Assembly: GCA_910588635.1 (NCBI GenBank)
Contig: CAJUPW010000001.1
Span: forward strand, 38,385 to 102,384
Reading direction: 5' to 3'
Origin: an uncultured Oscillospiraceae bacterium
GTDB taxonomy: Bacteria; Bacillota; Clostridia; Oscillospirales; Oscillospiraceae
DNA: 64,000 nucleotides
This document shows positions 22,236-29,513 of this stretch, one piece after another (within the stretch, counting starts at the first letter, position 1; every line of letters begins with the position of its first letter). The translations under genes were made by a program, and so were the position numbers. The notes under the pieces were generated by a model. The model did no database searches, was not told the origin of the DNA, and was given only the letters and a program-made list of their open reading frames with translations.

Positions 22236-24152
22236 TCAGATCATCAGCGAGCACACCAGCGCGGTATACTCCGCCGGGTCCTCCAGGGGCAGGTCGGCCA
22301 GCATCAGCGCCTGGGCGTAGAGGAGCTTGGAATATTTGGCCACCAGCTCCTTGTCCCCGGCGTCCACCGCCTTTTTCAGGGCGGCGAAGGGTGCGGAGTC
22401 GGGGTTGAGCTCCAGCACCCGGTCGGCCTTCATGGGCTGGCCGCCCTCCACCTTGCGCATATACCGCTCCATCTCGATGGAGACCGGCCCGTCGGCGGAC
22501 AGGCAGCAGGCCCCCGATTTCAGGATAGCGGAGGCGCGGACCTCCTTGACCTGCTCGCCCAAAGCCTCCTTCACAGCCTCCAGCACCGGCTTGCCGGCCT
22601 CGGCCTTCTCCTCGGCCGCCTTCTTCTCCTCCTCGGACTGGGGCAGGGCGTCCTCCTCGGTGACGGACTTGAACTGCTTGCCGTCCATCTCCCGCAGGCC
22701 CTTCATGACGAAGTCGTCCACGTCCTCGGTGCAGTAGAGAATTTCATAGCCCTTGTCCAGGATGCGCTCCACCTGGGGCAGCTTGGCGATCTTCTCCACG
22801 CTCTCGCCGCAGGCGTAGTAATAGAAGGGCTGGTCCTGGGGCATTCGGTCCTTGTAGGCGGCCAGGGTGGTGTTCCTGCCCTCCTTGGAGGACCAGAACA
22901 GCAGCAGGTCCTGAAGCATATCCTTGTGCTGGCCGTAGTCGGCCACCACGCCGTACTTGAGCTGGGCGCCGAAGGCGGACCAGAACTTCTCGTACTTCTC
23001 AAAGTCCTCCTTCTGCATCTTCAGCAGCTCGTTTTTGATCTTCTTCTCCAGGGCGGCGGCGATGGTCTTGAGCTGCCGGGTGTGCTGGAGGACCTCACGG
23101 CTGATGTTCAAAGAGAAGTCGGCGGAGTCCACCACGCCCTTGACAAAGCGGAAGTGGTCGGGGAGCAGGTCGGCGCACTTGTCCATGATGAGCACCCCGG
23201 AGGAGTAGAGCTGCAGGCCCTTCTGGTACTCCCGGGTGTAGAAGTCATAGGGGGTCTTTTCCGGGATATAGAGCATGGCCTTGTAGGTGACCGCCCCCTC
23301 GGCGCTGGTGTGGATAACGGTGAGGGGGTCCTGCCAGTCGCCGAACTTCTCCTTATAAAAGGCGTTGTACTCCTCGGGTTTCACCTTGGACCTGGGCCGC
23401 TGCCACAGGGGCACCATGGAGTTGAGGGTCTTCCACTCTTTGACGGTCTCCCACTCGGGCTTGTAGTCCTCGCCGGCGTCGGCGGGCTTCTCCTTCTGCC
23501 GGTAGTCCTCCACCTCCATGGTGATGGGGTAGCGGATGTAGTCGGAGTATTTTTTAATAAGCTCCTGTAATTTATAGGTGTCCAAATACTGATCGTAGTC
23601 CTCCCCTTCGGCGTTGGCCTTGATGTGCATGACCACGTCGGTGCCGGGGGCCTCCTTCTCGCACTGGGTGACGGTATACCCGTCCGCCCCGTCGGACTGC
23701 CACATCCAGGCCTCGTCGCTGCCCCAGGCCCGGGAGATGACGGTCACATGGTCGGCCACCATGAAGGCGGAGTAGAAGCCCACGCCAAACTGGCCGATCA
23801 CGTCGATCTTGCCGGCCGCTTTGTCGTCCTCGCTGAGGCCGGCCTTGAACTGGCCGGAGCCGCTCCTGGCGATGGTGCCCAGATTGGACTCCAGGTCCTC
23901 CTTGCTCATGCCCACGCCGTTGTCCGACACGGTGAGCAGCCGCCCCTCCTTGTCGGGGACGATGGTGATTTTCAGGTCCTTGCGCTTGACGCTCACACTG
24001 TCGTCGGTGAGGGACTTGTAGGCCAGCTTGTCCTCGGCGTCGCTGGCGTTGGAAATCAGCTCCCGGAGAAAAATTTCCTTGTGTGTGTAGATAGAGTTGA
24101 CCATCAGGTCCAGCAGCCGCTTGGATTCCGCCTTGAATTGCTTCTTTGCCAT
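22236..24152 (-). CDS. htpG: Molecular chaperone HtpG (Hsp90)
   Basis: A 638-residue Hsp90. The GHKL ATPase domain (1-220) shows LRELISNASDAEDKL, VSDNGVGM and IGQFGVGFYSAFMV; the middle domain includes the catalytic-loop VVDSADFSLNISREVLQ with Arg; the C-terminal dimerisation domain ends at residue 638. Length is normal for a bacterial HtpG. The start at 24152 follows GGAGG. Expression is controlled by a perfect CIRCE element at the promoter, so HrcA should regulate it, unlike B. subtilis htpG, which is outside the HrcA regulon. Confidence 0.97.
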   Translation of the reverse strand: MAKKQFKAESKRLLDLMVNSIYTHKEIFLRELISNASDAEDKLAYKSLTDDSVSVKRKDLKITIVPDKEGRLLTVSDNGVGMSKEDLESNLGTIARSGSGQFKAGLSEDDKAAGKIDVIGQFGVGFYSAFMVADHVTVISRAWGSDEAWMWQSDGADGYTVTQCEKEAPGTDVVMHIKANAEGEDYDQYLDTYKLQELIKKYSDYIRYPITMEVEDYRQKEKPADAGEDYKPEWETVKEWKTLNSMVPLWQRPRSKVKPEEYNAFYKEKFGDWQDPLTVIHTSAEGAVTYKAMLYIPEKTPYDFYTREYQKGLQLYSSGVLIMDKCADLLPDHFRFVKGVVDSADFSLNISREVLQHTRQLKTIAAALEKKIKNELLKMQKEDFEKYEKFWSAFGAQLKYGVVADYGQHKDMLQDLLLFWSSKEGRNTTLAAYKDRMPQDQPFYYYACGESVEKIAKLPQVERILDKGYEILYCTEDVDDFVMKGLREMDGKQFKSVTEEDALPQSEEEKKAAEEKAEAGKPVLEAVKEALGEQVKEVRASAILKSGACCLSADGPVSIEMERYMRKVEGGQPMKADRVLELNPDSAPFAALKKAVDAGDKELVAKYSKLLYAQALMLADLPLEDPAEYTALVCSLMI

Positions 24153-24199
24153 GATTCTGATTCCTCCGTGTATATTTAATTTCTTTAATAACAATATGG

Positions 24200-24226
24200 T
24201 TAGCACTCAGTCCATTTGAGTGCTAA
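24200..24226. promoter_or_regulatory. CIRCE element upstream of htpG
   Basis: TTAGCACTC, 9 bp, GAGTGCTAA: an exact match to the HrcA operator. Flanking bases extend the arms to 15 bp (ATATGG before, CCATAT after; 24194-24232). It lies at the predicted transcription start. Confidence 0.97.
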
Positions 24227-24230
24227 CCAT

Positions 24231-24259
24231 ATTCTAGCGCATTCTCTTCCAAATTGCAA
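24231..24259 (-). promoter_or_regulatory. htpG promoter
   Basis: Minus-strand TTGCAA (24254-24259) and TAGAAT (24231-24236) spaced 17 bp, immediately before the CIRCE element. Confidence 0.8.
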
Positions 24260-24315
24260 GAGGGTTCATAATTTTTTTACACTTCCTGCTTTCCCGCGCG
24301 GCGGAGGTACAGAAA

Positions 24316-24337
24316 GGACCGGGCTTTCGCCCGGTCC
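24316..24337 (-). terminator. Flagellin terminator
   Basis: GGACCGGGC / GCCCGGTCC with a 4-nt loop, followed by TTTCTG on the minus strand, 33 bp after the flagellin stop. Confidence 0.82.
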
Positions 24338-24370
24338 CTGTAAAATGCCTGTGCAGATTTACTTGATAGA

Positions 24371-26053
24371 TCAGCCCAGCAGCTGGAGAACGCCCTGAGG
24401 CACCTGGTTGGCCTGGGCCAGCATGGCTTGAGCGGACTGCACCAGGATGTTGTTCTTGGTGTAGGCCATCATCTCCTCGGCCACGTCGGTGTCGCGGATG
24501 GAGCTCTCGGCGTCCTGGATGTTCTCCTTCATCACGGACAGGTTGTTGGCGGTGTGCTCCAGACGGTTCTGGGTAGCGCCCAGCGTGCCGCGCACGTCGG
24601 AGACGTAGTTGATGGCGTCCTTGATGGACTTCACGGCGGCCTGAGCGCCGGCCTGGTTGCCCAGGGTCAGCTTGTCGATGCCCAGAGCGTCGGTGTGCAT
24701 ATCCTTGATGGAGACGCGCAGCTGGTTGAAATCGTCGGAGGTGTCGCCGATCTGGAGCATCAGGCCGCCCTTGGCCTCAGCGAAGCCGCTCAGACGGATA
24801 CCCTTGTCGGCGTCGATGCCGTTGGAAGTGCCTCCGCCATTGGCCGCAGCGCTCTCGTCAATAGCGTCGGTCGCTTTCAGGCCGGTGACCTCAGAAATCT
24901 TCTTCATGTTCTGGTCAAAGTTGGCCCCGCCAGCGGTCAGACCGGTCGCCACGCCGCCCACCAGGATGGTGACGTCGGAGCCCAGACCCTGAGTGGCCTT
25001 AAACCAGGTATCGGTGGCGGCATCCACATTCTCGGCCATGATGACAAACTTGTGGCCGTTGATGGTGAACACAGCGTCATCGTAGTTGGTACCGTCATAC
25101 TCGGTGAGGCTGGCGGTGTCAAGCTCACGGCCGTCATCCAGAGGAGCGGTTTTTGCCGTAATATTGCTCTTCAGGTCCACCGCAGTTTTCGTGTCGTACT
25201 TGGCGTGGAAGTCCACAGCTTTGATCGCGGGAACCTTCGTGCCGGCCTCTTTGGCGGTAAACTTGAACTGACCGTCAGCAGTGCCTTTGGCGATGGTGTA
25301 ATCCTTGGCCAGGGCGGTCTTCTCCAGTTCCTTCATGATGGACTCGCCCAGCTCCTTCGCAGTGGGAGCGCCATCGGTCACGGTATACTCGGTGCCATCT
25401 TCAGCGACCATCTTGGTCACAGCGCCAGCGGCGTCCTTGGCGAAAGTGAAGTTGACGGTGTAGGAGGTGCCGTCATCCAGAGCCACAGTGTAGGAGGCGG
25501 TGCCGCCCTCAACAGCGCCGGTGCCAGCAGCGATAGCCGTATCACTCTCATACACGGCAGCCGCGCCAGAGCTGAACTTGCTGCCCGCATTGCCGCCAAT
25601 CTCAATCTTGTTCACGGCGCCGGTGGCAGCCAGAGAGCCGTCCAGCAGCTTGATGCCGTTGAAGTTGGCGCTGTCGGCGATACGGTTGATCTCGGACTTG
25701 AGCTGCTCGAACTCATTGGTGATGGCCTCGCGGTCCACCTCGTCCTGATAGGTGCCGTTGGCGGACTGCTCGGCGAGGTACACCATGCGGTTGAGCATGT
25801 CGTGGATCTCCTGGGTGGCGCCCTCAGCGGTCTTGACCAGGGAGATGCCGTCCTTCACGTTCTTCTGAGCGGCGGACAGGCCGGTGATCTGAGCGCGCAT
25901 CTTCTCGGAGATGGCCAGACCGGCGGCGTCGTCGCCGGCGCGGTTGATCCGGTAGCCGGAGCTCAGCTTCTCCAGGTTCTTGGCGACGGCGGAGGTGTTG
26001 TTGGTGTAGTTGCGGTAGGCGTTCATCGCCATAATATTGTGCTGAATCCTCAT
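24371..26053 (-). CDS. fliC: Flagellin
   Basis: A 560-residue flagellin. The N-terminal D0/D1 (1-170) contains MRIQHNIMAMNAYRN, KLSSGYRINRAGDDAAGLAI and the ALSEQ-like MRAQITGLSAAQKN; the C-terminal D1/D0 ends NNILVQSAQAMLAQANQVPQ. Between them a 300-residue variable, beta-rich, surface domain with repeated short Thr/Asp/Ala strands. FlgL-like export and TLR5-recognition regions are in D1. The start follows AAAGGAAG. It is the only flagellin in the window. The leader (26054-26230) has GGA motifs, one in a hairpin loop, and the only good sigma-28 promoter nearby is in the invertible segment 26642-26791. Confidence 0.97.
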   Translation of the reverse strand: MRIQHNIMAMNAYRNYTNNTSAVAKNLEKLSSGYRINRAGDDAAGLAISEKMRAQITGLSAAQKNVKDGISLVKTAEGATQEIHDMLNRMVYLAEQSANGTYQDEVDREAITNEFEQLKSEINRIADSANFNGIKLLDGSLAATGAVNKIEIGGNAGSKFSSGAAAVYESDTAIAAGTGAVEGGTASYTVALDDGTSYTVNFTFAKDAAGAVTKMVAEDGTEYTVTDGAPTAKELGESIMKELEKTALAKDYTIAKGTADGQFKFTAKEAGTKVPAIKAVDFHAKYDTKTAVDLKSNITAKTAPLDDGRELDTASLTEYDGTNYDDAVFTINGHKFVIMAENVDAATDTWFKATQGLGSDVTILVGGVATGLTAGGANFDQNMKKISEVTGLKATDAIDESAAANGGGTSNGIDADKGIRLSGFAEAKGGLMLQIGDTSDDFNQLRVSIKDMHTDALGIDKLTLGNQAGAQAAVKSIKDAINYVSDVRGTLGATQNRLEHTANNLSVMKENIQDAESSIRDTDVAEEMMAYTKNNILVQSAQAMLAQANQVPQGVLQLLG

Positions 26054-26124
26054 TTTTAAACTTCCTTTCTTAAAAATGAACTTTATGGTTCAATCCGTGC
26101 GCCGGAAATTCCTTTTCCCGGCGC
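26054..26124 (-). promoter_or_regulatory. Flagellin leader with CsrA-type GGA hairpin
   Basis: In the RNA, GCGCCGG and CCGGCGC (26118-26124 and 26099-26105) form a 7-bp stem displaying AAAAGGAAU in a 12-nt loop. A second ACGGAU lies just 3', and the ribosome site AAAGGAAG holds another GGA. A GGA in a loop plus one at the ribosome site is the known layout of CsrA repression of flagellin. Confidence 0.6.
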
Positions 26125-26230
26125 GGTGTTGATTGCGCCCTCCGTTCGGGCTCCGTGGCCTTTGGGCGTCTGAACGGGCGGACGCGCGTACATATATTTC
26201 AGCCGGTCCGCGAAACCGGGTGAAACCAAA

Positions 26231-26614
26231 TTACTGACCCTCGGCCAGGTCGTCCTCCCACACAGCGGGGACGATCCGGTCCAATAGGAGCCGCAGCATC
26301 CGGGCCTCGTCAGCCGAGCCGTTTTGCTCCAGCCGGTCCATCACCCGCCGCATGGCCTTCACAGCCCGCTCCCGGTCGTCGTTCCACCGGAACACCTGGT
26401 CCCGGCGGTAGCGCGCCTTCTTTTTCGCCGGGGCGGCCAGACAGGCGGGCCGCTGTCCACCCTGCCGCTCCAGCACCTCTCCCCGGACAATGGGGACCTC
26501 CCGTCTGGCGTGGATGGCCACGTCGGCCCGGCCCCCGGCGACCCGGGCCACCTGGACCACGATATCGCCGTTAATAATCATGTAGTCCTCTGGGAGCATG
26601 CTCAGTTTCAGCAT
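26231..26614 (-). CDS. Divergent CsrA paralogue with C-terminal extension
   Basis: A 127-residue protein. Residues 1-50 align without gaps with the CsrA of this window (9976-10233) at 18 of 50 identical positions, including Leu4, Ile14, Val40, Ile42 and the RNA-contact Arg44 in ARREVPIVRGE. The usual R6-R/K7 pair is Met-Leu here and the GD turn is shifted by one. Residues 51-127 are new: a basic linker then two amphipathic helices. The start at 26614 lies 27 bp from the left recombination site, leaving no room for a separate promoter. It is followed by flagellin after 177 bp. Proposed role: a dedicated flagellin mRNA or FliW partner. Confidence 0.85.
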   Translation of the reverse strand: MLKLSMLPEDYMIINGDIVVQVARVAGGRADVAIHARREVPIVRGEVLERQGGQRPACLAAPAKKKARYRRDQVFRWNDDRERAVKAMRRVMDRLEQNGSADEARMLRLLLDRIVPAVWEDDLAEGQ

Positions 26615-26641
26615 ATCGGTTCGCCTCGCTTTCCTCGGGGT

Positions 26642-26665
26642 GGACAGGTTGTATAGAACCTGTCC
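26642..26665. repeat. Left inverted site of the invertible segment
   Basis: A 24-bp dyad: arms GGACAGGTT and AACCTGTCC around core GTATAG. It matches the reverse complement of the site at 26768-26791 at 23 of 24 positions. The flanks add one G-C pair (hairpin 26640-26667). It lies 27 bp upstream of the CsrA-like start. Confidence 0.85.
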
Positions 26666-26713
26666 ACATGGGGAGGCAGAAAAAATATGTCGAAAAAATT
26701 TCCGGATCAGGGC

Positions 26714-26740
26714 TAAAGTTTTCAAAAACCTGGCCGATAC
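26714..26740 (+). promoter_or_regulatory. Sigma-28 promoter inside the invertible segment
   Basis: TAAA (26714-26717), a 15-bp spacer, and GCCGATAC (26733-26740): one base from the consensus TAAA-N15-GCCGATAA. It points right, away from the CsrA-like and flagellin genes, in the orientation sequenced. After inversion, transcription would begin near 26686 on the minus strand, about 70 nt before the CsrA-like ATG. Confidence 0.8.
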
Positions 26741-26767
26741 AATAGGTGAGCAAAATAAAAAATCCCC

Positions 26768-26791
26768 GGGCAGGTTCTATACAACCTGTCC
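26768..26791. repeat. Right inverted site, also the core of a terminator hairpin
   Basis: Arms GGGCAGGTT and AACCTGTCC around core CTATAC, the reverse complement of the left core. The outer flanks extend this dyad to an 18-bp stem (26759-26800, with AAAATCCCC and GGGGATTTT), so in the present orientation it is a terminator-like hairpin about 20 nt downstream of the sigma-28 start. Confidence 0.85.
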
Positions 26792-26815
26792 GGGGATTTT
26801 ATGGAAAATAAGGGG

Positions 26816-26851
26816 AAGTGTCTGGGAGCTCCTCCATCCAGACACTTTTTT
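26816..26851 (+). terminator. Second intrinsic terminator before the recombinase
   Basis: AAGTGTCTGG / CCAGACACTT with a 12-nt loop and a six-T tract. It blocks any sigma-28 transcript that passes the first hairpin and so isolates the recombinase from the segment. Confidence 0.9.
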
Positions 26852-26895
26852 CGTCAATTTTCGCTTTAACCGCTCTCACAGCCCCTGTTTGCCCT

Positions 26896-26901
26896 TATAA
26901 T
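26896..26901 (+). promoter_or_regulatory. Possible -10 of the recombinase gene
   Basis: TATAAT at 26896-26901, about 54 bp before the start codon; no convincing -35 at 16-18 bp. The recombinase presumably has its own weak promoter here, because two terminators shield it from upstream. Confidence 0.4.
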
Positions 26902-26954
26902 ACCCACATTCCCGCAAAAATCAGAAAAAACAAGGAAAACAGGAGGAAAGCGGA

Positions 26955-27611
26955 ATGTCAGGTATTATGTACGGCTATGCCCGGGTGTCCACCCGGAATC
27001 AGCGGGAGGACCGCCAGCTGTCGGCTCTCCGGGCCTTCGGCGTGGCGGCGGAGCACATCACCGTGGAGAAGCAGTCGGGAAAGGACTTCGACCGTCCCCT
27101 CTACCAGCGGCTGACCCGGTCCCTGAGTCCGGGAGACGTGCTGGTGGTAAAGAGCATCGACCGGCTGGGCCGGAACTACGCGGAGATACTGGACCAGTGG
27201 GCCCGTATCACCAAGACCCGCGGGGCGGCCATCGTGGTTCTGGACATGCCCCTGCTGGACACCCGGGCGGGCCGGGATCTGACGGGCACCCTGGTGGCGG
27301 ACATTGTCCTCCAGCTGCTCAGCTACGTGGCCCAGACCGAGCGGGAGTTCATCCGCCAGCGTCAGGCGGAGGGCATCGCCGCCGCCCTGGAGAAGGGGGT
27401 GCGCTTCGGGCCGCCCCGCATGGTCATGCCGGAGGACTTCGCCCGTCTCGCGAGGGACTGGTGGATGGGCCGGGTCAACGCCTCCCAGGCGGGCCGTCAG
27501 CTGGGCATCTCCCGCAAGACCTTCACCCGCCGGGCCGCCGAGTGGGGCGCGTCCGCCGGGTTCACAGGAAAGGCCCCGGCGCAGATGGCGCTGCGCCGGG
27601 GCCTTCGTTAG
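26955..27611 (+). CDS. Serine site-specific recombinase (resolvase/invertase family)
   Basis: A 218-residue recombinase. The catalytic domain (1-145) has YARVSTRNQ with the nucleophilic serine, QLSALRAFG, and KSIDRLGRNY with two active-site arginines; the long E helix is YVAQTEREFIRQRQAEGI. A C-terminal helix-turn-helix (about 175-200, NASQAGRQLGISRKTFTRR) binds the site. Size is that of small resolvases and invertases such as Hin/Gin, not large phage integrases. AGGAGG lies 8 bp before ATG 26955. Its neighbours are the inverted 24-bp sites, its likely substrate. It converges with the HHH gene, the stops overlapping. Confidence 0.92.
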   Translation: MSGIMYGYARVSTRNQREDRQLSALRAFGVAAEHITVEKQSGKDFDRPLYQRLTRSLSPGDVLVVKSIDRLGRNYAEILDQWARITKTRGAAIVVLDMPLLDTRAGRDLTGTLVADIVLQLLSYVAQTEREFIRQRQAEGIAAALEKGVRFGPPRMVMPEDFARLARDWWMGRVNASQAGRQLGISRKTFTRRAAEWGASAGFTGKAPAQMALRRGLR

Positions 27612-27856
27612 TCCTTCCAGTCCCACCAGTTGAGCTTGTCCGGGGGACATTCGCCGTGCTCGGCGTAGTGGACGGCCAGCCGGTAGACGTACAGCACGCA
27701 CCGGTCCACCTGACAGCCCTCCATCAGACATTCCTTTTGATACAGCTCCTCCGGGTCCTGGCCCCGCAGGGACTCCAGAGTGGGACAGCCAATACGCTCC
27801 AGGTGTCTGGCCATATTGGGACCTACGCCGGGAATCTTCTGCAGCTCCGACTTCAT
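27608..27856 (-). CDS. Helix-hairpin-helix protein (Cdd1-like)
   Basis: An 82-residue protein with an HhH motif (LQKIPGVGPNMARHLERIG) then a Cys-bearing second half (CLMEGCQVDRCVLYVYRLAV) as in the Cdd1 'pathogenicity locus' family. The family is small, DNA-binding-like and of unknown role. The ATG overlaps the asnS stop by one base, so it is coupled to asnS. Confidence 0.85.
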   Translation of the reverse strand: MKSELQKIPGVGPNMARHLERIGCPTLESLRGQDPEELYQKECLMEGCQVDRCVLYVYRLAVHYAEHGECPPDKLNWWDWKD

Positions 27857-29250
27857 CAAAACTCCGCGTTGCCCACGGTGCGGGGGTGGAGCTCCACGTC
27901 CCGGATGTTGTTGATGCCGGTGAGGTACATCACCATCCGCTCAAAGCCCAGGCCGTATCCGGCGTGGCGGCAGGAGCCATACCGCCGCAGGTCGCAGTAC
28001 CACCAGTAGTCCTCCGGGTTCATGCCCAGCTCCTTAATGCGGCCCTCCAGCAGCTCCAGCCGCTCCTCGCGCTGGCTTCCGCCGATGATCTCCCCGATAC
28101 CGGGCACCAGGCAGTCGGCGGCGGCCACAGTTCTGCCGTCGTCGTTGAGGCGCATATAGAAAGCCTTGATCTCCTTGGGGTAGTCGGTGACAAAGACGGG
28201 GCGCTTGAACACCTGCTCGGTGAGGTAGCGCTCGTGCTCGGTCTGGAGGTCGCAGCCCCACTCCACCTTGAAGTCAAATTTGTCGTTGTTCTTCTTGAGA
28301 ATCTCCACCGCCTCGGTGTAGCTCACCCGGCCGAAATCGGAGGAGGCCACGTGCTCCAGCCGCTCCTTGAGGCCCTTGTCCACAAAGGAGTTGAAGAAGG
28401 CGATCTCATCGGGACACTTCTCCAGCACGGTTTTGATGATATATTTAATCATGGCCTCGGCGGTGTCCATATAGTCGCCCAGGTCGGCGAAAGCCATCTC
28501 AGGCTCGATCATCCAGAACTCGGCGGCGTGGCGCTGGGTGTTGGAGTTCTCCGCCCGGAAGGTAGGCCCGAAGGTGTACACGTTGCCGAAGGCCATGGCG
28601 AAGTTCTCGGCGTTGAGCTGGCCGGAGACGGTGAGGCTGGTCTGCTTGCCGAAGAAATCCTTGGAGTAGTCGACTTTCCCATCCTCCATCCGGGGCGGGT
28701 CGTTCAGGTCCAGGGTAGTCACCTGGAACATCTCGCCGGCGCCCTCGCAGTCGGACCCTGTGATGATGGGGGTATGGACATAGACGAAGCCCCGGTCCTG
28801 GAAGAAGCAGTGGATGGCGTGGGCGGCGGTGGAGCGCACCCGGAAGGCGGCGGAGAACAGGTTGGTCCGGGGCCGCAGGTGCTGGATGGTGCGCAGAAAC
28901 TCGATGCTGTGCCGCTTTTTCTGCAGGGGGTAGTCGGGGGTGGAGGTCCCCTCCACCTCGATGGAGGCCGCCTTCACCTCCAGGGGCTGCTTGGCCTCCG
29001 GGGTAAGCGCCACCTCTCCCTTGACGATGAGGGCGGCGCCCACGTTCTGCCCGGCGATTTCCTTGTAGTTGTCCAGGATGTTGGCGTCCATGACCACCTG
29101 GAGGTTTTTAAAGCAGGAGCCGTCGTTGAGCTCAATAAAGCCGAAGGTTTTCATATCCCGGATGGTGCGGGCCCAGCCCATTACGGTGACATTCTGCCCG
29201 CCCAGGCGCTCCTGATCGGCAAAGATGGCGGCAATAGTTGTGCGTTTCAC
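27856..29250 (-). CDS. asnS: Asparaginyl-tRNA synthetase
   Basis: A 464-residue class IIb synthetase that charges tRNA-Asn. The N-terminal OB fold (1-110, with VTVMGWARTIRDMKTFGFIE) binds the anticodon; the catalytic domain shows motif 2 around FRAENSNTQRHAAEFWMIEP and motif 3 GYGLGFERMVMYLTG. A GTG start at 29250 is used because GGAGAGG lies 6 bp before it and it gives the typical MKRTTIA opening. I saw no T-box leader in the upstream 260 bp. Confidence 0.96.
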   Translation of the reverse strand: MKRTTIAAIFADQERLGGQNVTVMGWARTIRDMKTFGFIELNDGSCFKNLQVVMDANILDNYKEIAGQNVGAALIVKGEVALTPEAKQPLEVKAASIEVEGTSTPDYPLQKKRHSIEFLRTIQHLRPRTNLFSAAFRVRSTAAHAIHCFFQDRGFVYVHTPIITGSDCEGAGEMFQVTTLDLNDPPRMEDGKVDYSKDFFGKQTSLTVSGQLNAENFAMAFGNVYTFGPTFRAENSNTQRHAAEFWMIEPEMAFADLGDYMDTAEAMIKYIIKTVLEKCPDEIAFFNSFVDKGLKERLEHVASSDFGRVSYTEAVEILKKNNDKFDFKVEWGCDLQTEHERYLTEQVFKRPVFVTDYPKEIKAFYMRLNDDGRTVAAADCLVPGIGEIIGGSQREERLELLEGRIKELGMNPEDYWWYCDLRRYGSCRHAGYGLGFERMVMYLTGINNIRDVELHPRTVGNAEF

Positions 29251-29382
29251 ATTGATCCTCTCCATATTTCGCGTATTTTCCAAACCTTCCGGTTATGAAT
29301 TCAGTTTTCTATTATAATGTCTTTCCCGCCGCTTGGCAAGCCCTCTTCACAGGAATTTGCCAAAAGAAAGCAAGGGTTTCCC

Positions 29383-29411
29383 TTTACAGCCGTAATCCGG
29401 TATGTTATAAT
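29383..29411 (+). promoter_or_regulatory. Promoter of the histidine kinase operon
   Basis: TTTACA (29383-29388), 17 bp, TATAAT (29406-29411), with TG one base before the -10 (extended -10). It lies about 100 bp before the kinase start. Confidence 0.85.
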
Positions 29412-29513
29412 GTACACTGGTATAAGTATTGACAGTTATTCTTCAGAGCCGTTCAGTTGAACGGGCTGGCCTGGTAAAGCGGACCGGGTCGGGATACAGA
29501 GGTGAATATATCT

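Noticed and set aside
26642..26791. Two plain transcription terminators with similar stems
   Set aside because: Similarity extends through the asymmetric cores in opposite orientation, and the left one has no U-tract; an inverted recombination pair explains more, though the right one can also terminate.
29251..29382. A T-box leader for asnS
   Set aside because: The asnS leader lies on the minus strand here, and I find no specifier-like stem, T-box sequence or terminator/antiterminator pair.
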